Source: Pseudomonas sp. Os17 (GTDB taxonomy: Bacteria > Pseudomonadota > Gammaproteobacteria > Pseudomonadales > Pseudomonadaceae). From it: a stretch of DNA of 64,000 nucleotides. The position numbers and the translations under genes are program-made. The notes beneath the pieces were generated by a model. The model ran no database searches. It saw only the letters and a list, made by a program, of their open reading frames with translations, and had not been told where the DNA came from. Every line of letters begins with the position of its first letter. Within the stretch, counting starts at the first letter, position 1. Where the stretch lies: the NCBI RefSeq assembly GCF_001547895.1, contig NZ_AP014627.1, positions 1,491,501-1,555,500 on the forward strand, read 5' to 3'. Below, one piece after another: positions 36,295 to 45,706 of this stretch.

Positions 36295-37509
36295 ATGTCC
36301 GTTACTGCTCCTTCCGCCCGCTCCGCGCCGGATCATCACGCCCAGTTCCTGCAATTGCTCGACACCAGCCTTGCGCAGAACGCCTTTATCAAGCTGGTAC
36401 TGGCCAAGCACGTGGGCCCGGAAGCGGACCTGCAACGCCTGATCATCAAGCAGCTGACGGTCAAGGAGCAGCCGTGCCTGTCCTTCGTCTATCGCTACAA
36501 GACCCGCGACATCACCAAGAACTTCACCTTGGACGAAGGCAGCGCCGCCATCGCCGAGCTGCTGCCGGCTGCGTTCAAGAACGCCCACCTGCTGACCCTG
36601 ACCGATGAAGTGCAGCTGGAATACAGCAAGAAGGGCAAGAGCTCGCTGTTCAGGGGCAAGCCGCAAACCCAGCGCGATGTGCCGTCGGCCGAGCACAACC
36701 GCGAGAAGAACCGGTTCCTCGACCTCAGCCGGCCGTTCCTCGCCGACCTGGGGGTGACCAACAAGCAGCACGAGCTGATTCCGGCGATGTCGCGCAAGTG
36801 GAAGCAGATCAACAAGTTCATCGAAGTCTTCAGCCACGCCCTGAGCAGTTCGCCGATCAAGCTCGATCAGCCGGTACGGGTGGCGGACTTCGGTTCCGGC
36901 AAGGGCTACCTGACCTTCGCCATCCACGACTACCTGCGCAACACCCTCAAGGTCGAGGGCGAGGTGACCGGCGTCGAATTGCGCGAGGACATGGTGACCC
37001 TGTGCAACGCCGCCGCGCAGCGCCTTGCGCACCCGGGTCTGGTGTTCAAGTGCGGTGACGTGCGCAGCGTGGCCCCCAGCCAGCTGGAGGTGATGATCGC
37101 CCTGCATGCCTGCGACATCGCCACCGACTACGCGATCCACACCGGCATCCGCTCCGGCGCGGCGATCATCATGTGCTCGCCGTGCTGCCACAAGCAGATC
37201 CGCCAGCAGATCCAGAGCCCGGCGCTGCTCAAGCCGATGCTGCAATACGGCCTGCACCTGGGGCAGCAGGCGGAGATGGTCACCGACAGCCTGCGGGCCT
37301 TGTTCCTCGAAGCCTGCGGTTATGAAACCAAGGTCTTCGAGTTCATCTCCCTGGAACACACCAACAAGAACAAGATGATCCTGGCGGTCAAGCGTGCCGA
37401 ACCGGTTGACCCGACCCCGCTGCTGGCCAGGATCGAAGAACTCAAGGCCTTCTACCAGATCAGCGAGCACTGCCTGGAAACCCTGCTCAAGGCAGACCAG
37501 CAGTTGTAA
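36295..37509 (+). CDS. class I SAM-dependent methyltransferase (Methyltransf_32-like)
   Basis: 404 residues. The SAM-binding motif VRVADFGSGKGYLTFAIHDYL is at about residue 195-215, followed by EGEVTGVELREDMV and a Cys/His string CSPCCHKQIRQQIQ near residue 300. The N-terminal 180 residues are a separate domain. This matches a conserved family of predicted RNA or protein methyltransferases; substrate unknown. Single gene with a promoter-sized gap upstream. Confidence 0.85.
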   Translation: MSVTAPSARSAPDHHAQFLQLLDTSLAQNAFIKLVLAKHVGPEADLQRLIIKQLTVKEQPCLSFVYRYKTRDITKNFTLDEGSAAIAELLPAAFKNAHLLTLTDEVQLEYSKKGKSSLFRGKPQTQRDVPSAEHNREKNRFLDLSRPFLADLGVTNKQHELIPAMSRKWKQINKFIEVFSHALSSSPIKLDQPVRVADFGSGKGYLTFAIHDYLRNTLKVEGEVTGVELREDMVTLCNAAAQRLAHPGLVFKCGDVRSVAPSQLEVMIALHACDIATDYAIHTGIRSGAAIIMCSPCCHKQIRQQIQSPALLKPMLQYGLHLGQQAEMVTDSLRALFLEACGYETKVFEFISLEHTNKNKMILAVKRAEPVDPTPLLARIEELKAFYQISEHCLETLLKADQQL

Positions 37510-37518
37510 GTGACAAGC

Positions 37519-37592
37519 GACAAGCCGCAAGCCGCAAGCCAGCCACTTGCCGCTTACAGCTTGCCGCTTACAGCTTGCCGCTTGCCGCTGTA
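37519..37592. repeat. short tandem repeats (CTTGCCGCTTACAG) after the methyltransferase gene
   Basis: Direct repeats GCAAGCCGCAAGCC and then CTTGCCGCTTACAG twice plus CTTGCCGCTTGCCGCTG; the first and second groups are partly complementary and may fold as a hairpin. Fills the gap before the DJ-1 gene. Confidence 0.7.
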
Positions 37593-37678
37593 GTACCAGG
37601 CTATTACCCGGGCTGGCGTAATGGGACTACCTTGAGTACTTCTTCCGCCCACGTCTTTCCCTGAAAGGAGTCCACTCC

Positions 37679-38260
37679 ATGGCCGCGAAAAAGATCCTCA
37701 TGCTGGTTGGCGATTACGTCGAAGACTACGAAGTGATGGTGCCGTTTCAGGCGCTGCTGATGGTCGGTCACACGGTGCACGCCGTGTGCCCGGACAAGCG
37801 CGCCGGGCAGACCGTGCGCACGGCGATCCACGACTTCGAGGGCGACCAGACCTACAGCGAGAAGCCGGGGCACCTGTTTGCCCTCAACTTCGACTTCGCC
37901 CAGGTCAACTCCGCTGATTACGACGCGCTGCTGATCCCCGGCGGACGCGCTCCGGAATACCTGCGGCTGAACGCCAAGGTGCTGCAACTGGTCCAGGAGT
38001 TCGACCAGGCCTGCAAGCCGATCGCCGCGGTGTGCCACGGTGCGCAACTGCTGGCCGCGGCGGGCATCCTTGAAGGCCGCGAGTGCAGCGCCTACCCGGC
38101 CTGTGCCCCGGAAGTGCGGTTGGCCGGCGGCACCTACATCGATATCCCGGTGACCGAAGGCCACGTCCAGGGCAATCTGGCCACCGCCCCGGCCTGGCCG
38201 GCGCACCCCAGCTGGCTGGCCGGTTTCCTGGGCTTGCTGGGCACCAAAATCACCCTGTAA
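37679..38260 (+). CDS. DJ-1/PfpI-family protein (class I glutamine amidotransferase-like)
   Basis: 193 residues, ATG behind AAAGGAGTC. Nucleophile elbow [10 protein letters not shown] with Cys119, and the upstream acidic residue in [12 protein letters not shown]. This family contains glyoxalases, deglycases, chaperones and proteases of the PfpI type. It is in an operon with the ribbon-helix-helix protein 14 bp downstream. Exact activity cannot be set from sequence. Confidence 0.9.
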   Translation: MAAKKILMLVGDYVEDYEVMVPFQALLMVGHTVHAVCPDKRAGQTVRTAIHDFEGDQTYSEKPGHLFALNFDFAQVNSADYDALLIPGGRAPEYLRLNAKVLQLVQEFDQACKPIAAVCHGAQLLAAAGILEGRECSAYPACAPEVRLAGGTYIDIPVTEGHVQGNLATAPAWPAHPSWLAGFLGLLGTKITL

Positions 38261-38274
38261 GCGAGGACCACGCC

Positions 38275-38580
38275 ATGTGCGAGCTGTACGTCAAGGCCGA
38301 CCCGATTCTCTACGAGTCCCGCTCCCGTTCGCTGCGCATCTGTGGCGTGGTCACCACCTTGCGCCTGGAAAACCAGTTCTGGGACATCCTCAGCGAGATC
38401 GCCGAAGCCGACGGCATGACCACCAACCAGCTGATCGCCAAGCTGTATGAAGAGGTCATGGACTACCGCGGCGAAGTGGTGAACTTCGCTTCCTTCCTGC
38501 GGGTCAGTTGCACCCGCTACCTGAGCCAGCGGCGTACTGCCGCGCCCGATCTCAGCCTGGTGCGGCGCAACGCACTGTAG
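38275..38580 (+). CDS. ribbon-helix-helix domain protein
   Basis: 101 residues. The segment SRSLRICGVVTTLRLENQFWDILSEIAEADGMTTNQLIAKLYEEVM fits the ribbon-helix-helix fold of PF13467-type proteins (strand, then two helices), which bind DNA as dimers. Encoded just after the DJ-1/PfpI gene. Its TAG stop lies inside the left end (GTAGCC) of a palindromic repeat, so the repeat supplies the stop codon. Confidence 0.82.
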   Translation: MCELYVKADPILYESRSRSLRICGVVTTLRLENQFWDILSEIAEADGMTTNQLIAKLYEEVMDYRGEVVNFASFLRVSCTRYLSQRRTAAPDLSLVRRNAL

Positions 38581-38706
38581 CCGCTGCCGCAGGCTGCGAA
38601 CGGCCCGCAGGGACGCGGGTTTCTGAAGGCCGCTCAAGGTTTGGCGGGCGATCGCCAAGCAAGGTCCAGCGGACCTTTGCGCAGCCTCGCGGGCTCGGCA
38701 GCGGCG
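38577..38706. repeat. long palindromic repeat, copy 2
   Basis: 130-bp member of the same family as 30261-30369, with GTAGCCGCTGCCGCAGG at the left and CGGCAGCGGC at the right, between convergent genes. Its left end overlaps the stop codon of the ribbon-helix-helix gene. Confidence 0.85.
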
Positions 38707-38713
38707 CCCGGGC

Positions 38714-39715
38714 TCAGCTGATTTTGCTGAGGAAGCCCGGGAGTTGCGGTTCCGGGAGCACCGCCAGCACTTTGAGGCGTTGCAGCATGCGCTGGCGGGC
38801 GCGTTGCAGGTGTTCCCTGAGGTTCAGGGCGGCGGCGTCGAAGGCACCGTGCAGCAACAGTTCGAGAATCAGTCGGTGCTCGGCGAGCATCGCCGGGTCG
38901 GCACCGATGCCCAGCAGGCGGTAGAAAATCCGGTTGATGATCATCGGGCTCTGGGCCTGGCGGATCAGCGCTGCCATCTTGCGGTTGTGCAAGCCGCTCA
39001 GGCAGTGCTGGTGCAGGTCTTCTTCCAGGCGCTCCAGCACCTCCAGGTCGCAATGCTCGGCCTGTTGCGCCTGGGTCACCCGTTCCAGCATCTGTTCCAG
39101 GTGCTCGCGCGCCAGGCCCGGGGCGCTCTGGCGCAGGGCCTCGGGTTCCAGGCAGGCGCGCAGTTCGTAGTCTTCGGTGACTTCGCGAGCGGTCAGCGGC
39201 CCGGCCAGCCATTGAGAGTAGGGCTCCTTTTCCACCAGGCCGCGATCGCGCAGGCGCATCAGCGCCTCGCGGACCACCGCGCGGCTGACGCCGTAGTGCT
39301 CGGCGGCAGCCTGTTCGTCGAGGCGGAAGTGGCCAAAGGCGATGCAGGTGGAGAGGGCGCCGCTCAGTTCCTCGTAGATCCGTTCTCCCAGGGGGCGGGT
39401 GTCCACCAGTTCTTCATCGCTGGCCAGTCCCAGGTGCGCATGGCTCAGGGGCAGGCGCAGCGGTTCGATCTCCAGGCCCTGGGGGTTGATCAGGTAGCCG
39501 CGGCCATCAAAACGGCTGATCAGGCCTTCGCCGTGCAACAGGTCGAGGGCCTTGCGCACCGGCACCCGGCTGGTGCCGAACAGTTCAGCCAGCGGCGCTT
39601 CCAGCAGCACCAGGCCCTGCAGGGCGGTGCCCTGGAGGATGGCGTCGCGCAATACCTGACGGATCATGGCGTAGCGCGATGCGGTGCGCGGGTCCTCTGC
39701 TGACACTGCTTTCAT
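38714..39715 (-). CDS. GntR-family regulator with two winged-helix domains and an FCD-like effector domain
   Basis: 333 residues, about 100 more than a normal FadR/FCD regulator. A first GntR helix-turn-helix spans about residues 17-77 (LEAPLAELFGTSRVPVRKALDLLHGEGLI). A second spans about 108-172 (LDEQAAAEHYGVSRAVVREALMRLRDRGLV). A helical FCD-like ligand domain follows (about 180-310). Divergent from the amidase operon, with two matching operators in between, so it very likely controls that operon and itself. The doubled DNA-binding domain is the odd point. Confidence 0.88.
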   Translation of the reverse strand: MKAVSAEDPRTASRYAMIRQVLRDAILQGTALQGLVLLEAPLAELFGTSRVPVRKALDLLHGEGLISRFDGRGYLINPQGLEIEPLRLPLSHAHLGLASDEELVDTRPLGERIYEELSGALSTCIAFGHFRLDEQAAAEHYGVSRAVVREALMRLRDRGLVEKEPYSQWLAGPLTAREVTEDYELRACLEPEALRQSAPGLAREHLEQMLERVTQAQQAEHCDLEVLERLEEDLHQHCLSGLHNRKMAALIRQAQSPMIINRIFYRLLGIGADPAMLAEHRLILELLLHGAFDAAALNLREHLQRARQRMLQRLKVLAVLPEPQLPGFLSKIS

Positions 39716-39841
39716 CGGTTCCTCTAGGGGGCTGGGCGGCGATGGCCGGGGATTCTCTCACAGTTGCCGAGTGTCACTGAGTGCCACGTTTGCCTGCCCC
39801 GTCCTGGGGCCTTCATGGCCGGGTTGTTACCTTTCTGCACC

Positions 39842-39872
39842 AAAATGTACTTTTTAATAAAAGATACATTAT
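39842..39872. promoter_or_regulatory. candidate GntR operator 1
   Basis: AAAATGTAC - 13 nt (tttttaataaaag) - ATACATTAT. Same spacing and near-identical half-sites as operator 2 at 40032-40062. It lies about 130 bp upstream of the GntR regulator's start. Confidence 0.72.
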
Positions 39873-40031
39873 TTCATTGGCATGAGCAGACGCGAGGCTT
39901 TTCTCCGTCGGTGGCTCAGCGGCCTGTCTCTGCAACCCACTCTGCCTCGATATTCCAGGGCCATTTCCAAGTTTTCGGAACGGGTGACGAGGTGCGCGGG
40001 CTCTTGAGCTGGCACGGAATCTGCTCTGAAT

Positions 40032-40062
40032 AAAATGTACATTTTAATAATTAGTACATTTT
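40032..40062. promoter_or_regulatory. candidate GntR operator 2
   Basis: Perfect dyad AAAATGTAC - 13 nt (attttaataatta) - GTACATTTT, 20 bp before the amidase start, where bound protein would cover the promoter or ribosome-binding area. Its centre is 190 bp from that of operator 1. Confidence 0.78.
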
Positions 40063-40082
40063 ATCGATTTGCGGAGTGAACC

Positions 40083-41441
40083 ATGCATCCAGATTCGTTG
40101 AGCGACGCCACGGCGATGGCCCAAGCCTTCGCCCAGGGCCGCACCGATCCGGTCCAGGTCCTGGAGCAGGCCCTGGCGTTGGCCGAGGCGACGCCCCATG
40201 TGTTCATTTCCCTGTGCCCGGCCCGGGCCCGGCGCGAGGCCGAGGCGGCTGCCGCCCGGTGGCGTGACGGCCAGCCGCTGAGCCTGCTGGATGGCGTGCC
40301 CCTGGCCTGGAAGGATCTGTTCGACCTCGCCGGCAGCATCACCACCGCCGCCGCCCAGGTGCGGCGCGATGCAGCGCCGGCCGGCGTCGATGCGCCCAGC
40401 GTGCGGCAGTTGTGCCGCGCCGGGCTGGTCAGCCTGGGCAAGACCAATCTCAGCGAATTCGCTTACTCCGGGCTCGGCCTGAATCCGCACTTCGGCACCC
40501 CGATCAATCCCCACAGCGATGCCCAGCCACGGATTCCCGGTGGCTCTTCGGCAGGTTCCGCCGTGGCGGTGGCCGCCGGTATCGTGCCGATCGCCATGGG
40601 CACCGACACCGCCGGTTCGATCCGCATCCCCGCGGCCTTCAATGGCCTGGTGGGCTACCGCGCCACATCCCGGCGCTATGACCGCGACGGGGTGTTTCCC
40701 CTGGCCCACAGCCTCGACAGCCTCGGGCCGCTGACCCGCAGCGTGCGCGATGCCTGGGTGATCGACGCTCTGCTGCGCGGTGGCGACCCACGGCAACTGC
40801 CGCTGCCGCGCAGCCTGGCCGGGCAGCGCTTCTGGGTCGATTCGCCAGTGCTCGACGACAGCCGCACCCAAGCGGCGGTGCGCGCCAACCTGCTGCAGGT
40901 GGTCGAATGCCTGCAACAGGCCGGGGCGCGGGTGGAGCAACGGCCGCTGCACAGCCTGCAAGCCACCCTGCAACTGATCCAGGAACACGGCTGGCTCGGC
41001 GCCGCCGAAGCCTTCGCCCTGCACCAGCCGTTGCTCGACAGCGAGTACGCCGAGCAACTGGACCCACGGGTGCGCCGGCGCCTGGAAAGCGCCCGGCAGA
41101 TGCCGGCCAGCCAACTGTTGCGGCTGTACCAAGCGCGGCGCCAGTTGCAGCAGCAAATGCACGACGAACTGGACGGCGCGGTGCTGATCACCCCCAGCGT
41201 GGCCCATGTGGCGCCGCCCCTGGCGCCCCTGGAGCAGGACGACGAACTCTTTGCCCGGACCAACCTGGCAACCCTGCGCCTGACCATGCCCGGCAGTTTC
41301 CTCGACATGCCCGGGGTGGCCCTGCCCAGCGGCCGCGATGCCCAGGGCCTGCCCACCGGGTTGCTGCTGAGCCTGCCCCAGGGCCATGACCAGCAGTTGC
41401 TGAACACGGCCCTGGCGCTGGAGGCGGTGCTGCCGCGCTAG
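40083..41441 (+). CDS. amidase-signature family amidase (first gene of the imide/amide operon)
   Basis: 452 residues; ATG behind GCGGAGTG. Catalytic Lys in [12 protein letters not shown], cis-Ser in [12 protein letters not shown], and nucleophile strand [16 protein letters not shown]. Hydrolyses an amide to acid and ammonia. Followed 47 bp later by a hydrolase resembling cyclic imide hydrolase. A half-amide such as a monoamidated dicarboxylic acid would be a logical substrate, which is an inference from the neighbours. Confidence 0.92.
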   Translation: MHPDSLSDATAMAQAFAQGRTDPVQVLEQALALAEATPHVFISLCPARARREAEAAAARWRDGQPLSLLDGVPLAWKDLFDLAGSITTAAAQVRRDAAPAGVDAPSVRQLCRAGLVSLGKTNLSEFAYSGLGLNPHFGTPINPHSDAQPRIPGGSSAGSAVAVAAGIVPIAMGTDTAGSIRIPAAFNGLVGYRATSRRYDRDGVFPLAHSLDSLGPLTRSVRDAWVIDALLRGGDPRQLPLPRSLAGQRFWVDSPVLDDSRTQAAVRANLLQVVECLQQAGARVEQRPLHSLQATLQLIQEHGWLGAAEAFALHQPLLDSEYAEQLDPRVRRRLESARQMPASQLLRLYQARRQLQQQMHDELDGAVLITPSVAHVAPPLAPLEQDDELFARTNLATLRLTMPGSFLDMPGVALPSGRDAQGLPTGLLLSLPQGHDQQLLNTALALEAVLPR

Positions 41442-41488
41442 GCCCCGACGATTTTTTTCCAACAACAAGCAATCACTGGAGGCCGCTC

Positions 41489-42370
41489 ATGGCTAAAGAA
41501 ATTCTCTGTGCATTTGGTGTCGATGTGGACGCGGTGGCCGGCTGGCTCGGCTCCTACGGCGGCGAGGATTCGCCGGACGACATCTCCCGGGGCCTGTTCG
41601 CCGGGGAAGTCGGCGCGCCGCGCCTGCTCAAGCTGTTCGAGCGCTATGGCCTGCGCACCACCTGGTTCATCCCCGGGCACTCCATGGAAACCTTTCCCGA
41701 GCAGATGAAGGCCGTGGCTGATGCCGGCCACGAGATCGGCGTGCATGGCTACAGCCACGAGAACCCCATCGCCATGACCGCCGAACAGGAGGAGATCGTG
41801 CTCGACAAGTCCATCGAGCTGATCACCCGAGTCACCGGCAAGCGCCCCACCGGCTACGTCGCGCCCTGGTGGGAATTCAGCAAGGTGACCAACGAGCTGC
41901 TGCTGAAAAAGGGCATCAAGTACGACCACAGCCTGATGCACAACGACTTCCACCCCTACTACGTGCGGGTCGGTGACAGCTGGACCAAGATCGACTACAG
42001 CCAGCACCCCGACACCTGGATGAAACCCCTGGTGCGCGGCCAGGAAACCGACCTGGTGGAGATCCCGGCCAACTGGTACCTGGACGACCTGCCGCCGATG
42101 ATGTTCATCAAGAAAGCGCCCAACAGCCACGGCTTCGTCAATCCGCGACACCTGGAAGAAATGTGGCGCGACCAGTTCGACTGGGTCTACCGCGAGCATG
42201 AACACGCGGTGTTCACCATGACCATCCACCCCGACGTCTCCGGCCGCCCGCAAGTGCTGTTGATGCTCGAACGCCTGATCGAACACATCCAGAGCCACGC
42301 CGGCGTGCGTTTCGTCACCTTCGACGAGATCGCCGACGACTTTATCCGCCGCCACCCGCGCAACCGCTGA
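41489..42370 (+). CDS. polysaccharide-deacetylase-fold hydrolase, probable cyclic imide hydrolase (imidase)
   Basis: 293 residues, no signal peptide, so cytoplasmic. NodB-like fold with metal residues in [12 protein letters not shown] (Asp), [13 protein letters not shown] (HxxxH-type), [10 protein letters not shown] and [11 protein letters not shown]. The leaderless form, the length, and these motifs recall the 293-residue cyclic imide hydrolase described from P. putida and the allantoinase PuuE/HpPgdA branch rather than a true sugar deacetylase. Such enzymes open cyclic imides to half-amides with a metal ion. The recollection of the P. putida enzyme is from memory. Context of amidase and transporter agrees. 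Confidence 0.82.
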   Translation: MAKEILCAFGVDVDAVAGWLGSYGGEDSPDDISRGLFAGEVGAPRLLKLFERYGLRTTWFIPGHSMETFPEQMKAVADAGHEIGVHGYSHENPIAMTAEQEEIVLDKSIELITRVTGKRPTGYVAPWWEFSKVTNELLLKKGIKYDHSLMHNDFHPYYVRVGDSWTKIDYSQHPDTWMKPLVRGQETDLVEIPANWYLDDLPPMMFIKKAPNSHGFVNPRHLEEMWRDQFDWVYREHEHAVFTMTIHPDVSGRPQVLLMLERLIEHIQSHAGVRFVTFDEIADDFIRRHPRNR

Positions 42371-42398
42371 TCCCGGCCACTTCATCGAGGCGTGATTG

Positions 42399-43739
42399 AT
42401 GTCTATCTATAACAAGCTCGACCTGACTGGGTGGAAACCCCAGCAGCTGACCCCGGACCAAGTGCGCTTCGCCACCTGGATCGCCTTCTTCGCCTGGGTC
42501 TTCGCGGTGTACGACTTCATTCTGTTTGGCACCCTGCTACCGGAGATCGGCCGGCACTTCGGCTGGGGCGAGGTCGAGCAGGCCGAGATCGCCACCTGGG
42601 TGGCGGTGGGCACCGCGGTGGTGGCCCTGGCCATCGGGCCGCTGGTGGACAAGCTGGGGCGGCGCATGGGCATCATTTTCACCGTCAGCGGCTCGGCCAT
42701 CTGTTCGGCGCTGACCGCCATCGGCGGCGCCTGGGGCAAGTCGCCGCTGATCCTGATCCGCTCCCTGGGCGGCCTGGGTTACGCCGAGGAAACGGTGAAC
42801 GCCACCTACCTCAGTGAGCTGTACGCGGCGTCCGACGATCCGAAGCTGGCCAAGCGCCGGGGCTTCATCTACAGCCTGGTGCAGGGCGGCTGGCCGGTGG
42901 GGGCGCTGATCGCCGCCGGGTTGACCGCGGTGCTGCTGCCGATCATCGGCTGGCAGGGCTGCTTCATCTTTGCCGCGATCCCGGCCATCGTCATCGCGGT
43001 CATGGCGCGCAAGCTCAAGGAGAGCCCGCAGTTCCAGATCCACCAGCGCATCAGCCAGTTGCGCAAAAGCGGCTCGGTCAGCGAGGCCCAGGCGGTGGCC
43101 CTGACTTACGGCGTGGACTACGACGAGCACAGCAAGGCCGGGCTGGCCGCGGCCTTTCGTGGCCCGGCGCGGCGCGCGACTTTGGTGATCGGCGCGGCGA
43201 TCCTGCTCAACTGGGCGGCGATCCAGGTGTTCAGCGTGCTGGGCACGTCGGTGATCGTCAGCGTGCACCACATCTCCTTCGAGAACTCGCTGATCATCCT
43301 GGTGTTGTCCAACCTGGTGGGCTATTGCGGCTACCTGAGCCACGGCTGGATGGGCGACAAGATCGGCCGGCGCAACGTCATCGGCCTGGGCTGGATGCTT
43401 GGCGGCCTGTCGTTCGCCGGGATGCTCTACGGCCCGAGCAACCTGCCGATGGTGGTGGGGCTCTACAGCCTGGGCCTGTTCTTCCTGATCGGCCCGTATT
43501 CGGCGGCGCTGTTTTTCATCAGTGAGAGTTTTCCCACCAGCATCCGCGCCACCGGCGGCGCGATCATCCACGCCATGGGCCCGATCGGTGCGGTGGTGGC
43601 GGGCTTCGGCGCGACCCAGGTGCTGTCCGCCGGTGGCGACTGGCAGACCTCGGCGCTGTATTTCGGCGCGCTGCCTTGCTTTCTCTCCGGTGCGCTGATG
43701 TTCGCCGCGCGCCATGTGCGTCCTGAAACCGTTCAATAA
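42399..43739 (+). CDS. MFS transporter, sialate/metabolite:H+ symporter-like
   Basis: 446 residues from ATG 42399 (start MSIYNKLDLTGW). About 12 membrane helices; WIAFFAWVFAVYDFILFGTLLPEIGRHFGW and GPLVDKLGRRMGIIF are the MFS helix 1 and loop 2-3 motifs, and ISESFPTSIRATGGAIIHAMGPIGAVVAG marks helix 11. Likely imports the substrate of the adjacent hydrolases. Lies 28 bp after the imidase-like gene and 12 bp before an SDR. Confidence 0.9.
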   Translation: MSIYNKLDLTGWKPQQLTPDQVRFATWIAFFAWVFAVYDFILFGTLLPEIGRHFGWGEVEQAEIATWVAVGTAVVALAIGPLVDKLGRRMGIIFTVSGSAICSALTAIGGAWGKSPLILIRSLGGLGYAEETVNATYLSELYAASDDPKLAKRRGFIYSLVQGGWPVGALIAAGLTAVLLPIIGWQGCFIFAAIPAIVIAVMARKLKESPQFQIHQRISQLRKSGSVSEAQAVALTYGVDYDEHSKAGLAAAFRGPARRATLVIGAAILLNWAAIQVFSVLGTSVIVSVHHISFENSLIILVLSNLVGYCGYLSHGWMGDKIGRRNVIGLGWMLGGLSFAGMLYGPSNLPMVVGLYSLGLFFLIGPYSAALFFISESFPTSIRATGGAIIHAMGPIGAVVAGFGATQVLSAGGDWQTSALYFGALPCFLSGALMFAARHVRPETVQ

Positions 43740-43751
43740 GGAAACTGATCC

Positions 43752-44513
43752 ATGACTCGACAAGTCGCCTTGATCACCGGTGCCGCCAGCGGCATCGGCC
43801 AGGCCCTGGCCGTGGCCTATGCGCGCTGCGGCGTGGCGGTGGTGGGCGGGTACTTCCCCGCCGACCCCCATGACCCGCAAACCACCCGCGACCTCGTGGC
43901 CGAGGCGGGCGGGCAATGCCTGATGCTGCCCCTGGACGTTACCGACAGCGCCTCGGTGGACGCCCTGGCGGAACAGGCGGCGTCGCACTTTGGTCGTCTC
44001 GATTACGCGGTGGCCAATGCCGGCCTGCTGCGCCGTGCGCCGCTGCTGGACATGACCGACCAGGCCTGGAACGCCATGCTCGATGTCGACTTGACCGGAG
44101 TCATGCGCACCTTTCGCGCGGCGGTGAGGTACATGGGCGAGGGCGGTGCCCTGGTGGCGATTTCGTCGATTGCCGGCGGCGTCTACGGCTGGCAGGACCA
44201 CGCCCACTACGCCGCAGCCAAGGCCGGGGTGCCGGGCTTGTGCCGCTCGCTGGCGGTGGAACTGGCGGCCAGGGGCATTCGCTGCAACGCGGTGATCCCG
44301 GGGCTGATCGAGACTCCGCAGTCCCTCGACAGCCAGAACTCCCTGGGCCCGGAAGGGCTGGCCAAGGCGGCCCGGGCGATTCCCCTGGGGCGCGTCGGGC
44401 GAGCCGATGAAGTGGCGTCGCTGGTGCGTTTTCTCACCAGCGACGAGTCCAGCTACCTGACCGGGCAGAGCATCGTCATCGATGGCGGCCTGACGGTGCG
44501 CTGGCCGGATTGA
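43752..44513 (+). CDS. short-chain dehydrogenase/reductase 1
   Basis: 253 residues. NAD(P)-binding TGAASGIGQ at residues 10-18, NAG in [13 protein letters not shown], catalytic Ser in [11 protein letters not shown] and Tyr-x-x-x-Lys in HYAAAKAG; the C-terminal [17 protein letters not shown] is usual. Oxidises or reduces an alcohol/ketone intermediate. Part of the operon; the partial palindromic repeat at 44523 follows it. Confidence 0.92.
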   Translation: MTRQVALITGAASGIGQALAVAYARCGVAVVGGYFPADPHDPQTTRDLVAEAGGQCLMLPLDVTDSASVDALAEQAASHFGRLDYAVANAGLLRRAPLLDMTDQAWNAMLDVDLTGVMRTFRAAVRYMGEGGALVAISSIAGGVYGWQDHAHYAAAKAGVPGLCRSLAVELAARGIRCNAVIPGLIETPQSLDSQNSLGPEGLAKAARAIPLGRVGRADEVASLVRFLTSDESSYLTGQSIVIDGGLTVRWPD

Positions 44514-44522
44514 ACCCACGGT

Positions 44523-44553
44523 GTAGCCGCTGCCGAGCCTGCGAGGCTGCGCA
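44523..44553. repeat. fragment of the long palindromic repeat, copy 3 (truncated)
   Basis: GTAGCCGCTGCCGAGCCTGC followed by GAGGCTGCGC: only the two ends of the element joined, as if the centre were deleted. Lies inside the operon, between the two SDR genes. Confidence 0.7.
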
Positions 44554-44643
44554 TCGCTCTAATGCCAAACCTTCAACGTCCTCAAATCAGCCGCGCCCCT
44601 TCGGGGGCGTCCAGGGGCTGAGCTTTTTTAAGGAGTGCTGCAC

Positions 44644-45393
44644 ATGCAACACCTGCACAACCGCCGCGCCGTGATCACCGGTGCCGGCAGCGGCATCGGC
44701 GCCGCTATCGCTCGGGCTTATGCCGTCGCCGGTGCCCGCTTGCTGCTGGCCGACCGCGACCCCGCGCGCCTGGCCGAGAGCGCCCAAGCCTGTCGCGAAC
44801 TGGGCGCCGAAGTCGTCGAATGCGTGGCCGATGTCGGCAGCGTCGAAGGCGCCCAGGCCGGGGTCGATGCCTGCGTCGAGCATTTCGGCGGCATCGATAT
44901 CCTGGTCAACAACGCCGGCATGCTGACCCAGGCCCGTTGCGTCGACCTGTCCATCGAGATGTGGAACGACATGCTGCGCGTCGATCTGACCAGCGTCTTC
45001 ATCGCCAGCCAGCGGGCCTTGCCCCACATGCTGGTGCAGCGCTGGGGGCGGATCATCAACGTCGCCTCGCAGCTGGGGATCAAGGGCGGCGCCGAGCTGA
45101 CCCACTACGCCGCGGCCAAGGCCGGGGTCATCGGCTTCACCAAGTCCCTGGCTTTGGAAGTGGCCAAGGACAACGTGCTGGTCAACGCCATCGCCCCGGG
45201 ACCGATCGAGACGCCGCTGGTGGCCGGCATCAGCAGTGCCTGGAAAACCGCCAAGGCCGCCGAACTGCCCCTGGGGCGTTTCGGCCTCGCCGATGAAGTG
45301 GCGCCCACCGCGGTGCTGCTGGCCAGCGATCCGGGGGGCAACCTGTTCGTCGGCCAGACCCTGGGCCCGAACTCCGGCGACGTCATGCCATGA
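44644..45393 (+). CDS. short-chain dehydrogenase/reductase 2
   Basis: 249 residues from ATG 44644 (AAGGAGTG site 9 nt upstream). TGAGSGIGAA cofactor motif, NNAGMLTQARC, Ser in INVASQLGIKG and HYAAAKAG (Tyr-Lys). Near the C-terminus the usual nucleotide-dependent end is GNLFVGQTLGPNSGDVMP. Related to FabG-type reductases; the true substrate is unknown. Distinct from SDR 1 in sequence, so not a recent duplication. Confidence 0.9.
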   Translation: MQHLHNRRAVITGAGSGIGAAIARAYAVAGARLLLADRDPARLAESAQACRELGAEVVECVADVGSVEGAQAGVDACVEHFGGIDILVNNAGMLTQARCVDLSIEMWNDMLRVDLTSVFIASQRALPHMLVQRWGRIINVASQLGIKGGAELTHYAAAKAGVIGFTKSLALEVAKDNVLVNAIAPGPIETPLVAGISSAWKTAKAAELPLGRFGLADEVAPTAVLLASDPGGNLFVGQTLGPNSGDVMP

Positions 45394-45406
45394 AGGAGGG
45401 TTGAAC

Positions 45407-45706
45407 ATGTGCGGCTTATGCGGGCTGCTGGGCGAAGACGTGCACTGGAGCGATCCCCTGGGGGATGAACTGCCCCGGCGCCGCGAGCGCTTGCGCAGGA
45501 TCGCCGCGATCAACCGGGTGCTGGCGCCGTTGCGGCTCAAGGTCGAGGACTTCCAGGGCTCGGCCTACTTGCTGCTCGGGGCCACTGGACGCCAGGAGCT
45601 GGCCAGCGGCCTGGAGCAACTCTGGAGCCTGGCCGAGGCCATGCTGGGCCGGCCCCTGGACCCTCTCGACCCTGTGCTTCTCAAACACCTGGAGCAACAG
45701 CCATGA
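45407..45706 (+). CDS. small Cys-containing protein upstream of the CobW-type GTPase
   Basis: 99 residues, ATG behind AAGGAGGG. Starts MCGLCGLLGEDVHWSDPLGDELPRRRERL; CGLCGLLG gives a CxxC pair at residues 2 and 5 that could bind metal, and is conserved-looking at the very N-terminus. The rest is helical without known motifs. Overlaps cobW by 4 bp, so it probably works with that metal-handling GTPase. Not a glutamine amidotransferase despite the N-terminal Cys, because the rest of the domain is missing. Confidence 0.78.
   Translation: MCGLCGLLGEDVHWSDPLGDELPRRRERLRRIAAINRVLAPLRLKVEDFQGSAYLLLGATGRQELASGLEQLWSLAEAMLGRPLDPLDPVLLKHLEQQP

Larger units (their letters stand above)
39716..40082. promoter_or_regulatory. 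367-bp divergent control region between the GntR gene and the amidase operon
   Basis: A+T-rich at both ends, with two operator-like dyads (listed separately). The middle (about 39880-40020) is ordinary in composition and shows no coding frame of note. Confidence 0.6.

Noticed and set aside
37519..37592. Coding region in the CTTGCCGCTTACAG repeats.
   Set aside because: Pure direct repeats with no start or ribosome-binding site; treated as repeat.
41489..42370. Exported peptidoglycan or chitin deacetylase.
   Set aside because: No signal peptide and neighbours are amide-catabolic; the leaderless imidase branch fits better.
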